A DNA stretch of 64,000 bases from Prevotella melaninogenica (GTDB lineage: Bacteria > Bacteroidota > Bacteroidia > Bacteroidales > Bacteroidaceae), in assembly GCF_018127925.1 (NCBI RefSeq), contig NZ_CP072348.1:937501-1001500 (forward strand), written 5' to 3'. Each line of letters begins with the position of its first letter. The first letter of the stretch is position 1. The notes below the pieces were generated by a model that made no database searches, was not told where the DNA came from, and worked only from the letters and a program-made list of their open reading frames with translations. This document shows, piece after piece, positions 9,333 to 18,814 of this stretch. Both the position numbers and the translations under genes were made by a program.

Positions 9333-12300
9333 TTAGAGTGAGAATCGTAATGAGAATTCAAAGCTTCTGTCATATGGATAGTTCAAACCACGCTCTCTCT
9401 TCGCTGTTGACAGGTAGAAGAGGTCGTTAGTAAGAAGTTCCAAGAACATACGCTTCAATCCATACTTCTGAATAAAGTTTGTTGGTACCTCATAAGAGAG
9501 TGACAAACTGCTCATACGCAAGAAGTTGTTCTTCTCTACGAAGCGTGATGTCTGATATGGAGTAGTTGTATCGTCGATACGCTTATACTTCGCTACAGTT
9601 CCAGGAGTCTTCCATCTGTCATTCAATACACGCTCATCAGCATTGTACTTAGGGTTGGCTCCCTCTACCTTTGTTGCCAAAGTCTCATTATAGACAGAAC
9701 CTCCGAAAGAGTACAAGAACGAACAACTCAATGCAAATCGCTTATAAGTAAGGTATGAAGTGATAGAACCCGTACCTAAAGGATTCGTATCTCCGAAGAT
9801 TACCTTATCATTTGAGTCATAAACGAAAGTATATGCACCATCACGCTTAATAAAGATTTCCTGACCTGTTACTGGGTCGATACCTGCAGAAGGAACAACT
9901 TTCAAGGCTGTCAAAGACTGACCTTCTTCATAGATAGGAAGTGGTACAACACCATTATCAGACTTGTTCTTCTCATTCTGTTCACGCAGAGAATTACTGA
10001 TCTTCTTAATCTTATTCTTGTTATAAGCATATGTAAGACCGAGTGACCACTGCCAATCTTTATTCTGAATTGGGAAGGTACGCAGACGAAGTTCAAAACC
10101 TGAGTTCTGTACCTCACCAATGTTTTCACGCGAAGTTATCACACCTACTGATGGAGCCTTAGTAATATCCAAGAGCAGGTTATCAGTATTCTTGATATAA
10201 TAATCAGCTGAAAGGTCGACACGACCACGGAAAGCAGTGAAGTCAACACCGATGTTGGTGCTCAACGTACGCTCCCACTTCAAGTCTGGATTACCGATAG
10301 TAATTGGCGTAGCACCAGTTCCCTTGCCATAGAAGTAAGAACTGTTATAGCTATAGGTAGTCAATGCCTGATATGGGTTAAAGTTGATATTACCCAAGTA
10401 ACCAACACTGGCACGAAGCTTCAAGAGCGAAACTGGTGAGCCCTTCATAAACTTCTCGTTATGAATATTCCATCCACCACCGACACTCCAGAATGGAGCA
10501 AAGCGCTGATTCTTACCGAAACGAGATGAACCCTCATAACGATAGATAAGGTCAAGGAAGTACTTGTTATCCCAAATTGTATTGGCGTTAACGAAGAAAC
10601 CTACACCTCTTGTCTGTGTATCAGAGCCACTTGGACGCGTTGCAGCGTATGCTGTAGCGAAAGATGGATGTCCGAGCTTATCTGAATAGAATCCTATTGA
10701 AGTATAAGTAGCGGCATCTGATGACGTAGACTCAATACTTCCACCTCCCATTGCAGTAAGGAAGAGCTTCTTAAAGAAGTAGTTATTATATGATAACATT
10801 GCTTTTCCTTGCAATGTCGTGGTATTTACCCAGTTATCAGACAATGAACCACGCTGATCAGCAGACTTATTACGAATCTCGCTATAGGCAAAAGGAGATG
10901 TGAAAGTGCGTCTATCCTGCTTGCTACGGTCGACTGTAAAGTCTCCATCCAAACGTATCTTCTCACCGAACCACAACTGAATACTGGTCGTATTGAGGAA
11001 GTCAAAGTTATTTGTCTTACTATAACTACCCAACGAAGCATCATACAATGGGTTTGCCAAGTCATGATAGAGTGAAGAGCGCAACTGTCCATCAGAGTTA
11101 TATGGATTCTCATAAGGATTCATCTTAACCCAGTCTGAGAAATCACCATAAGGTGACACGTTACTTGTCACAGATGAAAGTATCGAACTGTTTGATACAA
11201 AGAACTTACCTGCAATATTGTAAGAGAGACGGAAGTTAGTTGAAAGACGAGTACGATCAGAACCCTTCATAACACCAGCATCATTACCATAACGAATACC
11301 GAGATTATACTTTGCACGGTCATCACCACCATCTACACTCAAACTGTGTGACTGTGAGATAGCATTACGCAGTGGCTTAGACAGCCAGTCAGTCTCAACA
11401 CCTCTCTGAATATCATTATAGATACGTGCATAATCCTTGTCGAGCTTATATTGAGTTGAAGGACTTGTATCTGTAAACAAACCTGCAAGACGCTCATACT
11501 CCAACTTCTGACGTGCATTCAACAAATTATAGTCGGACAAATCAGGTGTTGACAAACGTACTGTTCCACTATAGTTCAATTTCAACTTACCACCCTTCAA
11601 GGTCTTTGTTGTAATAACAATAACACCTGCAGAAGCTTTCGCACCATAAAGAGCAGACGCTGAAGCATCCTTCAATACGGTAACTGTCTCGATATCATTC
11701 ATATCCATATCGGCAACATACTCAGCAGAAACCTGCGCACCATCTACCACATAGACTGGTGTATTGGCTTGTCCTTCGAAGGTTGCACGACCACGGATAT
11801 TGAGTTCTGCCACCTTATTAGGGTCAGAACCTTTGAGATTATCATCTGCGATGACCATACCAGGAACGAAACTTGCAATACTCTGCAATACATTCTTCGT
11901 ACCCACATTCATCAACTGGTCACGACTTACAGCCACCTGAGAACCCGTAAACGAATTCTTATTCTTAGTCTGATAACCCGTTACAACCACTTCCTGCATC
12001 TCTTTTGAATCTTCATGCAGCGTGATATTAGCAGTTGCACCATTCTTTACAGTCTTTGTAACTGTCTTATATCCAATATATGACACATTCATGTGCACCT
12101 CCTTGAGGTCTGTCACAATCTCGTATTCTCCATTGATATCGGTAACATAACCACCATTCACGCCATCCACACGGATGACAGCACCGATGATAGGATCACC
12201 GTTATTATCAGTAACCTGACCACGAACGCCACCCTTGCGCTGTGCTATTTCTTTCTTTGCAAGCGTCAAGGTATTGCCATCAACGGTATAAGAGAGTGGG

Positions 12301-12584
12301 AACTGGTTTGCCAAGTTCACTAACAAACTTGATACTGACTGATCACGCACGTCAAGAGTAACACCCTTGAGTGCCTTCACACCTTCATCCGCAAACTTTA
12401 CATTTAATCCAGTCTGCTTTGCGACCTCATTGGCGAAATCCTCTACCGTTGCATCATGCATGGAAAGAGTTACTTTTGTGCCATTCAGGTCCTGTGCTGA
12501 CATGGGGAGACTTAATGGTCCAATGCATAAAAGGTTCAAAAGAAGAACACATATTATGCGTTGGAGGAATTTAATCTTCTGCAT
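9333..12584 (-). CDS. SusC/RagA family TonB-dependent outer-membrane transporter with N-terminal STN domain
   Basis: A 1083-residue TonB-dependent receptor. In order: signal peptide (ending near MSAQ), an STN (secretin/TonB short N-terminal) domain at residues about 35-110, a carboxypeptidase-regulatory-like beta domain (GQVTDNNGDPIIGAV..., about 120-205), the plug (ETVTVLKDASASALYG, about 300), and a 22-strand barrel ending in the aromatic FSLRFSL. It imports a ligand delivered by the SusD lipoprotein using energy from TonB-ExbBD, one set of which is at 50-53 kb. STN domains usually signal to a FecR-type anti-sigma factor, but none is encoded nearby. A promoter box lies about 165 bp upstream; the gene heads the six-gene operon. 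Confidence 0.94.
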   Translation of the reverse strand: MQKIKFLQRIICVLLLNLLCIGPLSLPMSAQDLNGTKVTLSMHDATVEDFANEVAKQTGLNVKFADEGVKALKGVTLDVRDQSVSSLLVNLANQFPLSYTVDGNTLTLAKKEIAQRKGGVRGQVTDNNGDPIIGAVIRVDGVNGGYVTDINGEYEIVTDLKEVHMNVSYIGYKTVTKTVKNGATANITLHEDSKEMQEVVVTGYQTKNKNSFTGSQVAVSRDQLMNVGTKNVLQSIASFVPGMVIADDNLKGSDPNKVAELNIRGRATFEGQANTPVYVVDGAQVSAEYVADMDMNDIETVTVLKDASASALYGAKASAGVIVITTKTLKGGKLKLNYSGTVRLSTPDLSDYNLLNARQKLEYERLAGLFTDTSPSTQYKLDKDYARIYNDIQRGVETDWLSKPLRNAISQSHSLSVDGGDDRAKYNLGIRYGNDAGVMKGSDRTRLSTNFRLSYNIAGKFFVSNSSILSSVTSNVSPYGDFSDWVKMNPYENPYNSDGQLRSSLYHDLANPLYDASLGSYSKTNNFDFLNTTSIQLWFGEKIRLDGDFTVDRSKQDRRTFTSPFAYSEIRNKSADQRGSLSDNWVNTTTLQGKAMLSYNNYFFKKLFLTAMGGGSIESTSSDAATYTSIGFYSDKLGHPSFATAYAATRPSGSDTQTRGVGFFVNANTIWDNKYFLDLIYRYEGSSRFGKNQRFAPFWSVGGGWNIHNEKFMKGSPVSLLKLRASVGYLGNINFNPYQALTTYSYNSSYFYGKGTGATPITIGNPDLKWERTLSTNIGVDFTAFRGRVDLSADYYIKNTDNLLLDITKAPSVGVITSRENIGEVQNSGFELRLRTFPIQNKDWQWSLGLTYAYNKNKIKKISNSLREQNEKNKSDNGVVPLPIYEEGQSLTALKVVPSAGIDPVTGQEIFIKRDGAYTFVYDSNDKVIFGDTNPLGTGSITSYLTYKRFALSCSFLYSFGGSVYNETLATKVEGANPKYNADERVLNDRWKTPGTVAKYKRIDDTTTPYQTSRFVEKNNFLRMSSLSLSYEVPTNFIQKYGLKRMFLELLTNDLFYLSTAKRERGLNYPYDRSFEFSLRFSL

Positions 12585-12748
12585 CGTTCTCTAAAATTAT
12601 GAATTTTGTTACTTGAAAATACAATCCTTTTTAAACTCAAAAACTCTTACGTTGATAATTGTTCAGAGAAGAAAGACTTCTTTATAACTATTAATACTAT
12701 TGAGATAGTTACCTTCACAGGTAAACAACACTTATTAAATACTCGCTG

Positions 12749-12779
12749 CAAAAGTACGAAAAAAAATAAAACAACCAAG
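12749..12779 (-). promoter_or_regulatory. Promoter of the susC operon
   Basis: The minus strand reads TACTTTTG at 12756-12749, a perfect match to the Bacteroidota -7 element TAnnTTTG, with a CTTG (12776-12779) 19 bp upstream as a -33 element. It gives a leader of about 160 nt before susC. Confidence 0.7.
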
Positions 12780-12789
12780 CGATTTTATT

Positions 12790-13147
12790 ATTAAAAATAA
12801 AGAATTCCTTTCATTATTATTAATTTTTGATAGCCAAACACACGTTTTAGTAGCATTTTATTGACTAAAATATAGTTATCCCAACGTTATGTTCTCATAT
12901 TCCTCTGTCATCTTTACCAGCATAAAGACAGAATAACATAATTATCAAAAGCATAAGATAAAAGAAACAGAATAACCAATAACATATTCCTCTAAGAACA
13001 ACCAATAAAAAGTAGGAACAGACTCTCTCGTCCATCCCTACTCGTCTGTCCCTACTTGCATATATTCCTTTACCAGCTCCCCTCTCTTTCATCGCCAACT
13101 AACACCATCTAGTTTCCCTCCTCCTCTAGCAAACTGCGCATTTCACT
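12790..13147. other. Intergenic stretch without a supported gene
   Basis: AT-rich spacer between the susC promoter and the HU-like gene. A 67-codon frame at 12895-13098 (minus) has one hydrophobic stretch but no recognisable family or promoter; I do not call it. Nothing else stands out. Confidence 0.5.
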
Positions 13148-13169
13148 CCCCTCTCCTCTTGGAGAGGGG
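13148..13169. repeat. GC-rich hairpin repeat (CCCCTCTCC-tctt-GGAGAGGGG)
   Basis: A perfect 9-bp stem with a 4-nt loop, followed by GGGGGTGAGG. The element lies 17 bp beyond the HU-like stop codon and has no T-run. It looks like one of the short dispersed palindromes common between genes in Bacteroidota and may protect or end the HU transcript. Confidence 0.6.
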
Positions 13170-13185
13170 CTGGGGGTGAGGCCTT

Positions 13186-13641
13186 TTATCCCACCTCTGG
13201 TCCTCCACCCTCTTTCTTTTTCTTTTCTTCCTTTCCATCTTTAGTCTTCCTCCTCGCAGGATTATCCACATCCACCTCAATCTTTTTCAACGCTTCTGTG
13301 ACGGCAGACTTCCAGCGAACAAGGACACGAGGACGTTTCAAGGATTCGGCGGTGACATCTTTCTCGTTGTCGACCATCTTTGACGGTATTGTGGTGCGGA
13401 ACGAAAAGAGGTCGCCAAGGTCTAGCGAACCACCAAGGCTAATCACCTCAATAGCAATGTTACGCAGGGTGATGATCACGTTTCTTACGTCTCCCTCACT
13501 CAACGAGGTTTCGCGAACAATGCGGTTAACAAGCCAATCTGCTGAAAACTTCATCGGGGCTTTTGGTACGGCATTAAAGGCTTTCTGACCTTTCTTTGGA
13601 CCAATCCTGTGGACGGTCTCAACTACTTTAAATGAAATCAT
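13186..13641 (-). CDS. HU-family DNA-binding protein (HU-HIG type)
   Basis: A 151-residue basic protein. Residues about 1-125 match the HU-like fold of the Bacteroidota HU-HIG group: a helical N-terminal dimerisation half (DWLVNRIVRETSLSEGDVRNVI) and a beta-arm half (LDLGDLFSFRTTIPSKMV). The last 25 residues are a Lys/Glu/Gly tail (KKKKEGGG) that may add non-specific DNA affinity. It is longer than canonical HU (about 90 residues). It is a lone minus-strand gene; such proteins are usually scattered, multi-copy nucleoid factors. Confidence 0.85.
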   Translation of the reverse strand: MISFKVVETVHRIGPKKGQKAFNAVPKAPMKFSADWLVNRIVRETSLSEGDVRNVIITLRNIAIEVISLGGSLDLGDLFSFRTTIPSKMVDNEKDVTAESLKRPRVLVRWKSAVTEALKKIEVDVDNPARRKTKDGKEEKKKKEGGGPEVG

Positions 13642-13728
13642 AAAATAATAAATTTAAGTTTTAAAGAATATGGAGCCTCGCCTTTCAGCAAGACTCCGTT
13701 AGTTATATTTTGCTTCGTTTTCTATTCC

Positions 13729-13832
13729 TTATATCAAGGCTGCTGTATTCATTATATGAAGACTGTTGCCTTGATATAATGAAGACAAGCATCTTGATAT
13801 AAGGAAGGCAACTGCCTTTATATAATGAATAC
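13729..13832. repeat. 23-bp-period array of CTTGATATAA units
   Basis: Units related to CTTGATATAA begin at 13747 (degenerate), 13770, 13793 and 13816, each 23 bp apart. An inverted copy TTATATCAAG is at 13729-13738, and GTATTCATTATAT (13745-13757) is inverted as ATATAATGAATAC at 13820-13832. It lies between the fimbrillin-like gene and the HU-like gene. Confidence 0.7.
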
Positions 13833-13846
13833 AAATATCATCTAAC

Positions 13847-15490
13847 TTAGAATGGACGGTATTCATCTTCGTTGGAAGAACTGAATAAATGAGAACCATA
13901 ATATGAGCTAATCCATCTTACTGCGTAATTACTTTTATTTATACTCATACCGTATGCAGAATCAGTCAAAGAACCAGGCAAAGGTGTAGAACTCCAGTAA
14001 TGACATGTAGAATTATCTCCTATGCTTAAGCGTCCTTCTGCATAGTTTCCAAAGTTAGGAAGAAAAAAATAATCATTAATATTAGAAGGTTTTCCCTTAG
14101 GAGGATTTGTAAACATCTCACTAAAATATGTATTAGTACGAGTATAATCAATCCCATTAGGGGATGCATCCTTCAGTTCCTGTTCAGACTTCCAATTTTC
14201 ATCAGCTATTACATTCTTTCTCTTAATCCACATGCCACCAACATAAAGATGTCCCATTGTAGCCCAAAGAGTTTCATTATCCCAATGCATATCCCCTTTT
14301 TCCAAATACCATATCATCTCATTAATATTAGGAGCAGCTGCGGCAGAATGACTGGCCTGTATTGCTGGTGCAACACCTGTAGGATCCATATAACTTGGTA
14401 TCTCATTGAAGTCACGTGGCGTATGAGCAGAACTGAAAGCTGTACTTTGTGGTGCGTCAGTCTTATTCTCCTGACTATTTATCGTTGGTTGAGTCCTCTT
14501 CGCAGGGTTTATATTATTCCACTCAAATCCTGCCCAATAATGCTGTTGTGCATCCCATTGATAATAACCATTGCCTGGATATTCCTTTACTTGTAAATTA
14601 GTTTTTACGGGAGTATTTTTACCTGCGTCAAAGGTTACAGAAGGATAGGTTTTCGTTATCACTCCTGTAACATTGCTTACAGCATCATGTAAAGTGTATT
14701 CTATTGTCAGATTACTATATGTACCAGGTTTAACAACCATTGTTGCAGCATTAGTTGCATAAGTAGAAACATTAGGAATAGAAAAGTTGTTTACATCCAG
14801 CTCTACACTGTTTGATGTGGTCGTGCCATTGCTTAGTGTTCCATTATCTGCTAGATCGAATGTGCCTGCAAGCTGGTCAGAGGTATTGTTTGTGTAGATA
14901 CGTATCTTTTGTAGCTTTGCTCCTGCAATAACTCCTTGAGCTGTGTAAGGCATAAAGGTTACATACGCTGCCTTATGATTCAAGGTGAAGCTGTACTTCC
15001 CGCTACCTGTTGCATCAGCTACACCGAAGTCGCCATCGTCTGCAATGTGGGCAGCATCGTTAGGAGTGCTTTGTGTTTGCGAAGCCTTGATAATCACCTT
15101 GTCACTTGCTCCGCTATTACCTGTATAACGTACCTTGTGTGTAGAACCTGTATAGCTTCCATTTACCCAGAACTTTGCCTTGTCGGTAGTTGTGCTGCCT
15201 GGTACGGCTGCGATACGAGAAGCAATATCATCTTCTGAGCTTTGGTGATAAGTATTGTTGTCGTCTTTTACCCAAATCTTATCGCTTGCTGTCCAATAGA
15301 AATCGAGACCGCTGCCTGTGTAGGTGGCTGATGTGCGAGTTGAAGGCTCTGTTTCTGATGAGAATACAGTTCCTGTTTTAGGCGTATCTTTGCCTGCTGT
15401 TTTCTCTGTGGCTGTGTCATCGCTGGCGCAACTGCTTAGGGTAAGTGTCGCCAACATGAGTGTACCCAAATAAAAACTTTTCTTGTTCAT
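13847..15490 (-). CDS. Fimbrillin-like lipoprotein with C-terminal FISUMP-type domain
   Basis: A 547-residue lipoprotein. The signal peptide ends in lipobox LSSC; the following Thr-rich region and FSSETEPSTRTSATYTG resemble fimbrillin (Mfa/FimA-like) N-terminal domains, with beta-rich sequence to about residue 300. The C-terminal part (about 310-547) contains the YYQWDAQQHYW lead and a YWSSTPLPGS...AYGMSI...RPF ending, like the Fibrobacter major paralogous (FISUMP) domain. It is probably a surface or fimbrial-tip adhesin (inference). It follows the small glycine-rich gene by 47 bp and likely shares its promoter at 16276. Confidence 0.72.
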   Translation of the reverse strand: MNKKSFYLGTLMLATLTLSSCASDDTATEKTAGKDTPKTGTVFSSETEPSTRTSATYTGSGLDFYWTASDKIWVKDDNNTYHQSSEDDIASRIAAVPGSTTTDKAKFWVNGSYTGSTHKVRYTGNSGASDKVIIKASQTQSTPNDAAHIADDGDFGVADATGSGKYSFTLNHKAAYVTFMPYTAQGVIAGAKLQKIRIYTNNTSDQLAGTFDLADNGTLSNGTTTSNSVELDVNNFSIPNVSTYATNAATMVVKPGTYSNLTIEYTLHDAVSNVTGVITKTYPSVTFDAGKNTPVKTNLQVKEYPGNGYYQWDAQQHYWAGFEWNNINPAKRTQPTINSQENKTDAPQSTAFSSAHTPRDFNEIPSYMDPTGVAPAIQASHSAAAAPNINEMIWYLEKGDMHWDNETLWATMGHLYVGGMWIKRKNVIADENWKSEQELKDASPNGIDYTRTNTYFSEMFTNPPKGKPSNINDYFFLPNFGNYAEGRLSIGDNSTCHYWSSTPLPGSLTDSAYGMSINKSNYAVRWISSYYGSHLFSSSNEDEYRPF

Positions 15491-15537
15491 TGTTTGTTCT
15501 TTTTTAATTTAGTTTGTTACTTGCGGAGTTGACCAGC

Positions 15538-15762
15538 TTACCACCAGTTAGATTCTCCACCTTGCTTCCCGTCTTCGAGGCTTTCCTCTTCAGTAAATGT
15601 ACTTACTTTTGCGCTCAATCCTCCCGTGTCGCCAGCGTGAGCATGACCGCTACCGCTGCCTCCAGGGTTGTTGAACGAGGTTCGCATGAACCCTTCGTTT
15701 TCGACTTTCAACAAAGAGCACCAAGGTGCTTGATAGTCCTTTCTTTCTTTTGTTTTCATCAT
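15538..15762 (-). CDS. Small glycine-rich protein, unknown function
   Basis: A 74-residue protein (possible alternative start one codon later) without a signal peptide or membrane segment. It begins with a charged stretch, then YQAPWCSLLKVENEGFM, a Gly/Ser/His-rich middle (NPGGSGSGHAHAGD) and an acidic tail ending in SNWW. The pattern of a short basic start, a YxxP motif, a hydrophobic-Glu stretch and a glycine-rich end resembles small uncharacterised Prevotella/Bacteroides proteins. I do not know the function. Its position as first gene before a surface adhesin suggests a regulatory or assembly role, but this is a guess. Confidence 0.65.
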   Translation of the reverse strand: MMKTKERKDYQAPWCSLLKVENEGFMRTSFNNPGGSGSGHAHAGDTGGLSAKVSTFTEEESLEDGKQGGESNWW

Positions 15763-16275
15763 CTTTTTGATTTGATTAAAAATAGTTGTTATCTACTCTC
15801 TATGTGGCTTCTTTACGTCACCTTTTATATTATAAACATCCTGATAACCTTATCATCTATCTCTCTTAACCATCTACACGTTCCCTCTCTACAGGCAGAC
15901 AGCACGTTACTACTGCCTGCCCGAGAAATCAACGAGAGAAAACAAACTATTATCAGAGAATTACAATTATCTTTTGTGATAAAATCAATGCTTAAAACAT
16001 CCTTATTTTGCTTTTTAGATAGCTTGCAAACGGACACAAAAAAGCGAACAAAGGAAACTCTGTGAAGTCCTTTGTTTACAAGCGTTACAACACGCTTCGC
16101 GCGCGCGTAGGATGGAAGAAAAAAAGTATGATTAAACGCTAGGTGCGCCTGTGTGTGTGTGTTAGCAAAATATCTGAGACTACCAAATATAAAGCACTAA
16201 AAAAGGCAAAGAAATCAAAGTTTCTTTGCTGTGCTGAATCGGTCTGATATGTCATTGCTAATTGTTTCACGGCTG
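15763..16275 (-). other. Long (~500 nt) leader of the small-protein/fimbrillin operon
   Basis: Between the promoter box at 16276 and the ATG at 15762 no gene is supported. The leader contains a 9-bp perfect hairpin (GCAAAGAAA-tcaaag-TTTCTTTGC, 16206-16229), a GC alternation near 16098 and a GT run near 16150. The length suggests post-transcriptional control or an unrecognised small RNA. Confidence 0.5.
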
Positions 16276-16307
16276 CAAAGATAAGACTTCTTTTTAGAAT
16301 TGGCAAG
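16276..16307 (-). promoter_or_regulatory. Promoter of the small-protein/fimbrillin operon
   Basis: TATCTTTG on the minus strand (16283-16276), with a CTTG 20 bp upstream (16304-16307), matches the Bacteroidota consensus. It is the only good box between the fimbrillin operon and dsbD. Confidence 0.6.
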
Positions 16308-16404
16308 GAAATCTAAAAGAAATGTATAAATTAAACAGAATGACATAAATACATATTCTTCAATGACATATCTTAAGACACAGAAAGCAAAGAAATAGAC
16401 GTGT

Positions 16405-16483
16405 CTTCAAAAGGCTATTAATAAAAGGGATTGTATCAATCTAAAACCACTAACAGTTTCTTTGATACAACCCCTTTTTGAAG
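16405..16483 (-). terminator. Long stem-loop downstream of dsbD
   Basis: Arms containing TTGTATCAA and TTTGATACAA, extended by CTTCAAAAgg and ccTTTTTGAAG outer arms, form an imperfect stem of more than 20 bp just beyond the dsbD stop. It probably terminates dsbD transcription. Confidence 0.6.
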
Positions 16484-16547
16484 TTATAACTGTCGTCTTT
16501 CTACAATCTATATAGATAGCAAAAAGCCTTGTTATCACGTAAAAATC

Positions 16548-18647
16548 TTACTGCTGCTGTGCATAATAATTCTCCAATCCCTTGTCAAGGAACTCAAGAT
16601 AAGCAGGTACATCCTCCTTAAAGCTAAAGCTACCATTCAATGGTTTACCCGCATTGTCCAATGGTACATAGAATGGCTGAGCAAGATAACCGAACTTAGT
16701 CTGCTCCAAATAGCTCCACTTATCACCGATAGTACGCAGTGTACGTGAAGTTCCGTCTGGGAGTTTCACCTCAACAGGCTGCTTCAATGGAGTCTTATCG
16801 TCTACATAAAGTGAGATGAGAACATAGTCCTTATTCAATTTATCTGCCACACGTGAGTCAGTCCATACAGATGCCTCCATCTTACGACAGTTCACACATC
16901 CGAAGCCTGTGAAGTCAACCAAGACTGGCTTACCTGCTGCGGCAGCTGCACGCATACCCTCATCATAATCTGTATAAGCAGCATGTACCGTTTGTGGAGC
17001 AAGGTTGAAATCCTGTGTGTTAATAGGTGGTGCGAACGCACTAACAGCCTTACAAGGAGCACCCCAGAGTCCTGGAAGCATATAAACAGAGAATGCCAAT
17101 GAACAAAGGCCGAGCATAATAGCTGGTACAGGCATCGCCTTCTGCTCTGGATCATCATGTGGGAACTTGAGTTTACCAATAAGGTAAAGACCCAAAAGAC
17201 CGAAGAGAACGATCCAAATAGAAAGGAATGTCTCACGATCAAGAATATGCCAGCCGTATGCAAGGTCGGCAACTGACAAGAACTTCAGTGAGAATGCCAA
17301 CTCGATGAAACCCAACACAACCTTAATCATGTTCATCCATGAACCAGACTTTGGTGCTTTCTTAAGCAAAGTTGGGAAGAGAGCAAAGAAGGTAAATGGT
17401 AAGGCAAGAGCCAAAGCAAAACCAAACATACCCACTGCTGGGGCTACCCAGTCACCACTTGTTGCTGCCTGAACAAGGAGAAGACCTACGACAGGAGCAG
17501 TACATGAGAAACTTACCAATGACAAGGTGAATGCCATAAGGAAGATAGAAAGCAAACCTGTTGTCGCAGAAGCCTTATTGTCAACCGCATTACCCCATGA
17601 AGAAGGTAATCGAAGTTCAAACCAACCGAAGAAACTGAAAGCAAAAACTACTAACAAAAGAAAGAAGAACACATTGAACGGTGCATTCGTTGCCAACTCA
17701 TTCAACTTCTGTGGACCAAATGCCCAAGTAACAAGCGTTGCCAAAGCCATATAAATGACGATGATTGACAAGCCGTAGGTCACTGCATCACGAATTCCCT
17801 TCTTACGGTCGTCCTTTGCCCTTTTGAGGAAGAAGCTAACCGTCATTGGAATAATAGGCCATACACAAGGGGTAAGTAAAGCGATGAAACCACCAAGAAT
17901 ACCCATAAAGAAAATAGCCCAAAGAGAACTGTTTGTACTATCTTTAGTGCTATTAAAAGCCGACAACTCCTTGATAACGGGCTGCCAAAGGTTTACATCT
18001 GAATTTATTTGAGCATTAGACTGCTGCGTTGTTTCAGCTGAGTCAACTGGCAACACATCAGCCTTCTTAGTTGTATCTGCCGTCATTGTGGTAAGCGCAG
18101 ATAAACCATCAGCTGCTACATCAGTAGCAGCTGTCGGTGTTTTTTCAGTTTCTGCGTTTGCCGGTGCTGGTGTTGCTGCTGGTGCGGAAGCAGGTCCATT
18201 ACCTTTGAAATTAAATTCAACCTGTGTTGGTGGCAAACACATCTCATCGTTACAAGCACCATATTCCAAGTAACCTTTTATACTATAGGTCTTAGCTGTT
18301 ATCTTGTAACGCTGAACGAAACCAACGCTATTCTCGAAATAACGTAGTTTCATCTCGAAAGTCTTATCATAGACATTCAACTCTTTACCACGTGTTGTGA
18401 GCTTACCTACTGGTGTTACGCCCTCTGCTTTGTCTACATGTAAAGATGCAGATGTAGGACCATCAGCTGGAAGATTGGTTGAATATACATGCCATCCCTG
18501 GTCGATCTTCGCTGTGAAGATAACCTCTAACTCTGTTGGTGAAACCTGCTTCTGTTGTACAGAAAAATGAACAGGGTTCTGCTGTGCCATCGCTGTGAGG
18601 CTAAACAACAGCGTAAAGAGGATAAATAGTGTATTTTTTCTTTTCAT
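16548..18647 (-). CDS. dsbD: Thiol:disulfide interchange protein DsbD
   Basis: A 699-residue inner-membrane electron conduit that passes reducing equivalents from cytoplasmic thioredoxin to the periplasm. In order: signal peptide (ending at AMAQ), a DsbD-alpha-type domain with CNDEMC near residue 133, a Pro/Ala/Thr-rich linker (about 150-215), a transmembrane domain with eight predicted helices including LTPCVWPIIPM and SFSCTAPVVG, and a C-terminal thioredoxin-like domain with CVNC (C584, C587). The domain order is canonical. The Ala/Pro linker is longer than in enterobacterial DsbD. It has its own promoter at 18675 and a terminator-like hairpin downstream. Confidence 0.93.
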   Translation of the reverse strand: MKRKNTLFILFTLLFSLTAMAQQNPVHFSVQQKQVSPTELEVIFTAKIDQGWHVYSTNLPADGPTSASLHVDKAEGVTPVGKLTTRGKELNVYDKTFEMKLRYFENSVGFVQRYKITAKTYSIKGYLEYGACNDEMCLPPTQVEFNFKGNGPASAPAATPAPANAETEKTPTAATDVAADGLSALTTMTADTTKKADVLPVDSAETTQQSNAQINSDVNLWQPVIKELSAFNSTKDSTNSSLWAIFFMGILGGFIALLTPCVWPIIPMTVSFFLKRAKDDRKKGIRDAVTYGLSIIVIYMALATLVTWAFGPQKLNELATNAPFNVFFFLLLVVFAFSFFGWFELRLPSSWGNAVDNKASATTGLLSIFLMAFTLSLVSFSCTAPVVGLLLVQAATSGDWVAPAVGMFGFALALALPFTFFALFPTLLKKAPKSGSWMNMIKVVLGFIELAFSLKFLSVADLAYGWHILDRETFLSIWIVLFGLLGLYLIGKLKFPHDDPEQKAMPVPAIMLGLCSLAFSVYMLPGLWGAPCKAVSAFAPPINTQDFNLAPQTVHAAYTDYDEGMRAAAAAGKPVLVDFTGFGCVNCRKMEASVWTDSRVADKLNKDYVLISLYVDDKTPLKQPVEVKLPDGTSRTLRTIGDKWSYLEQTKFGYLAQPFYVPLDNAGKPLNGSFSFKEDVPAYLEFLDKGLENYYAQQQ

Positions 18648-18674
18648 CGTTTTATACTATTAGAATTTGAACTG

Positions 18675-18682
18675 CAAAGATA
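18675..18682 (-). promoter_or_regulatory. Promoter -7 box of dsbD
   Basis: TATCTTTG on the minus strand, preceded by TTCT and followed by GCAG, 27 bp before the dsbD ATG. No clear -33 element. Confidence 0.55.
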
Positions 18683-18814
18683 AGAAAATTATTTTTATAA
18701 CATTACATAATGTATATATTTAATATTTATATTCAATAACTTTTTATCAATCTATGTTCAAAAGGTTTTCAGGATTAAGATGAGTTCTCTCGTCGATTTT
18801 TATTTTACGTATAT

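Noticed and set aside
12895-13098. 67-codon minus-strand frame with a hydrophobic segment
   Set aside because: No promoter, no homology recognised; chance frame in AT-rich DNA is likely.
15514-16065. 183-codon plus-strand frame opposite the small glycine-rich gene
   Set aside because: No domain, no promoter, antisense to a better gene and to its leader; residue composition is that of a shadow frame.
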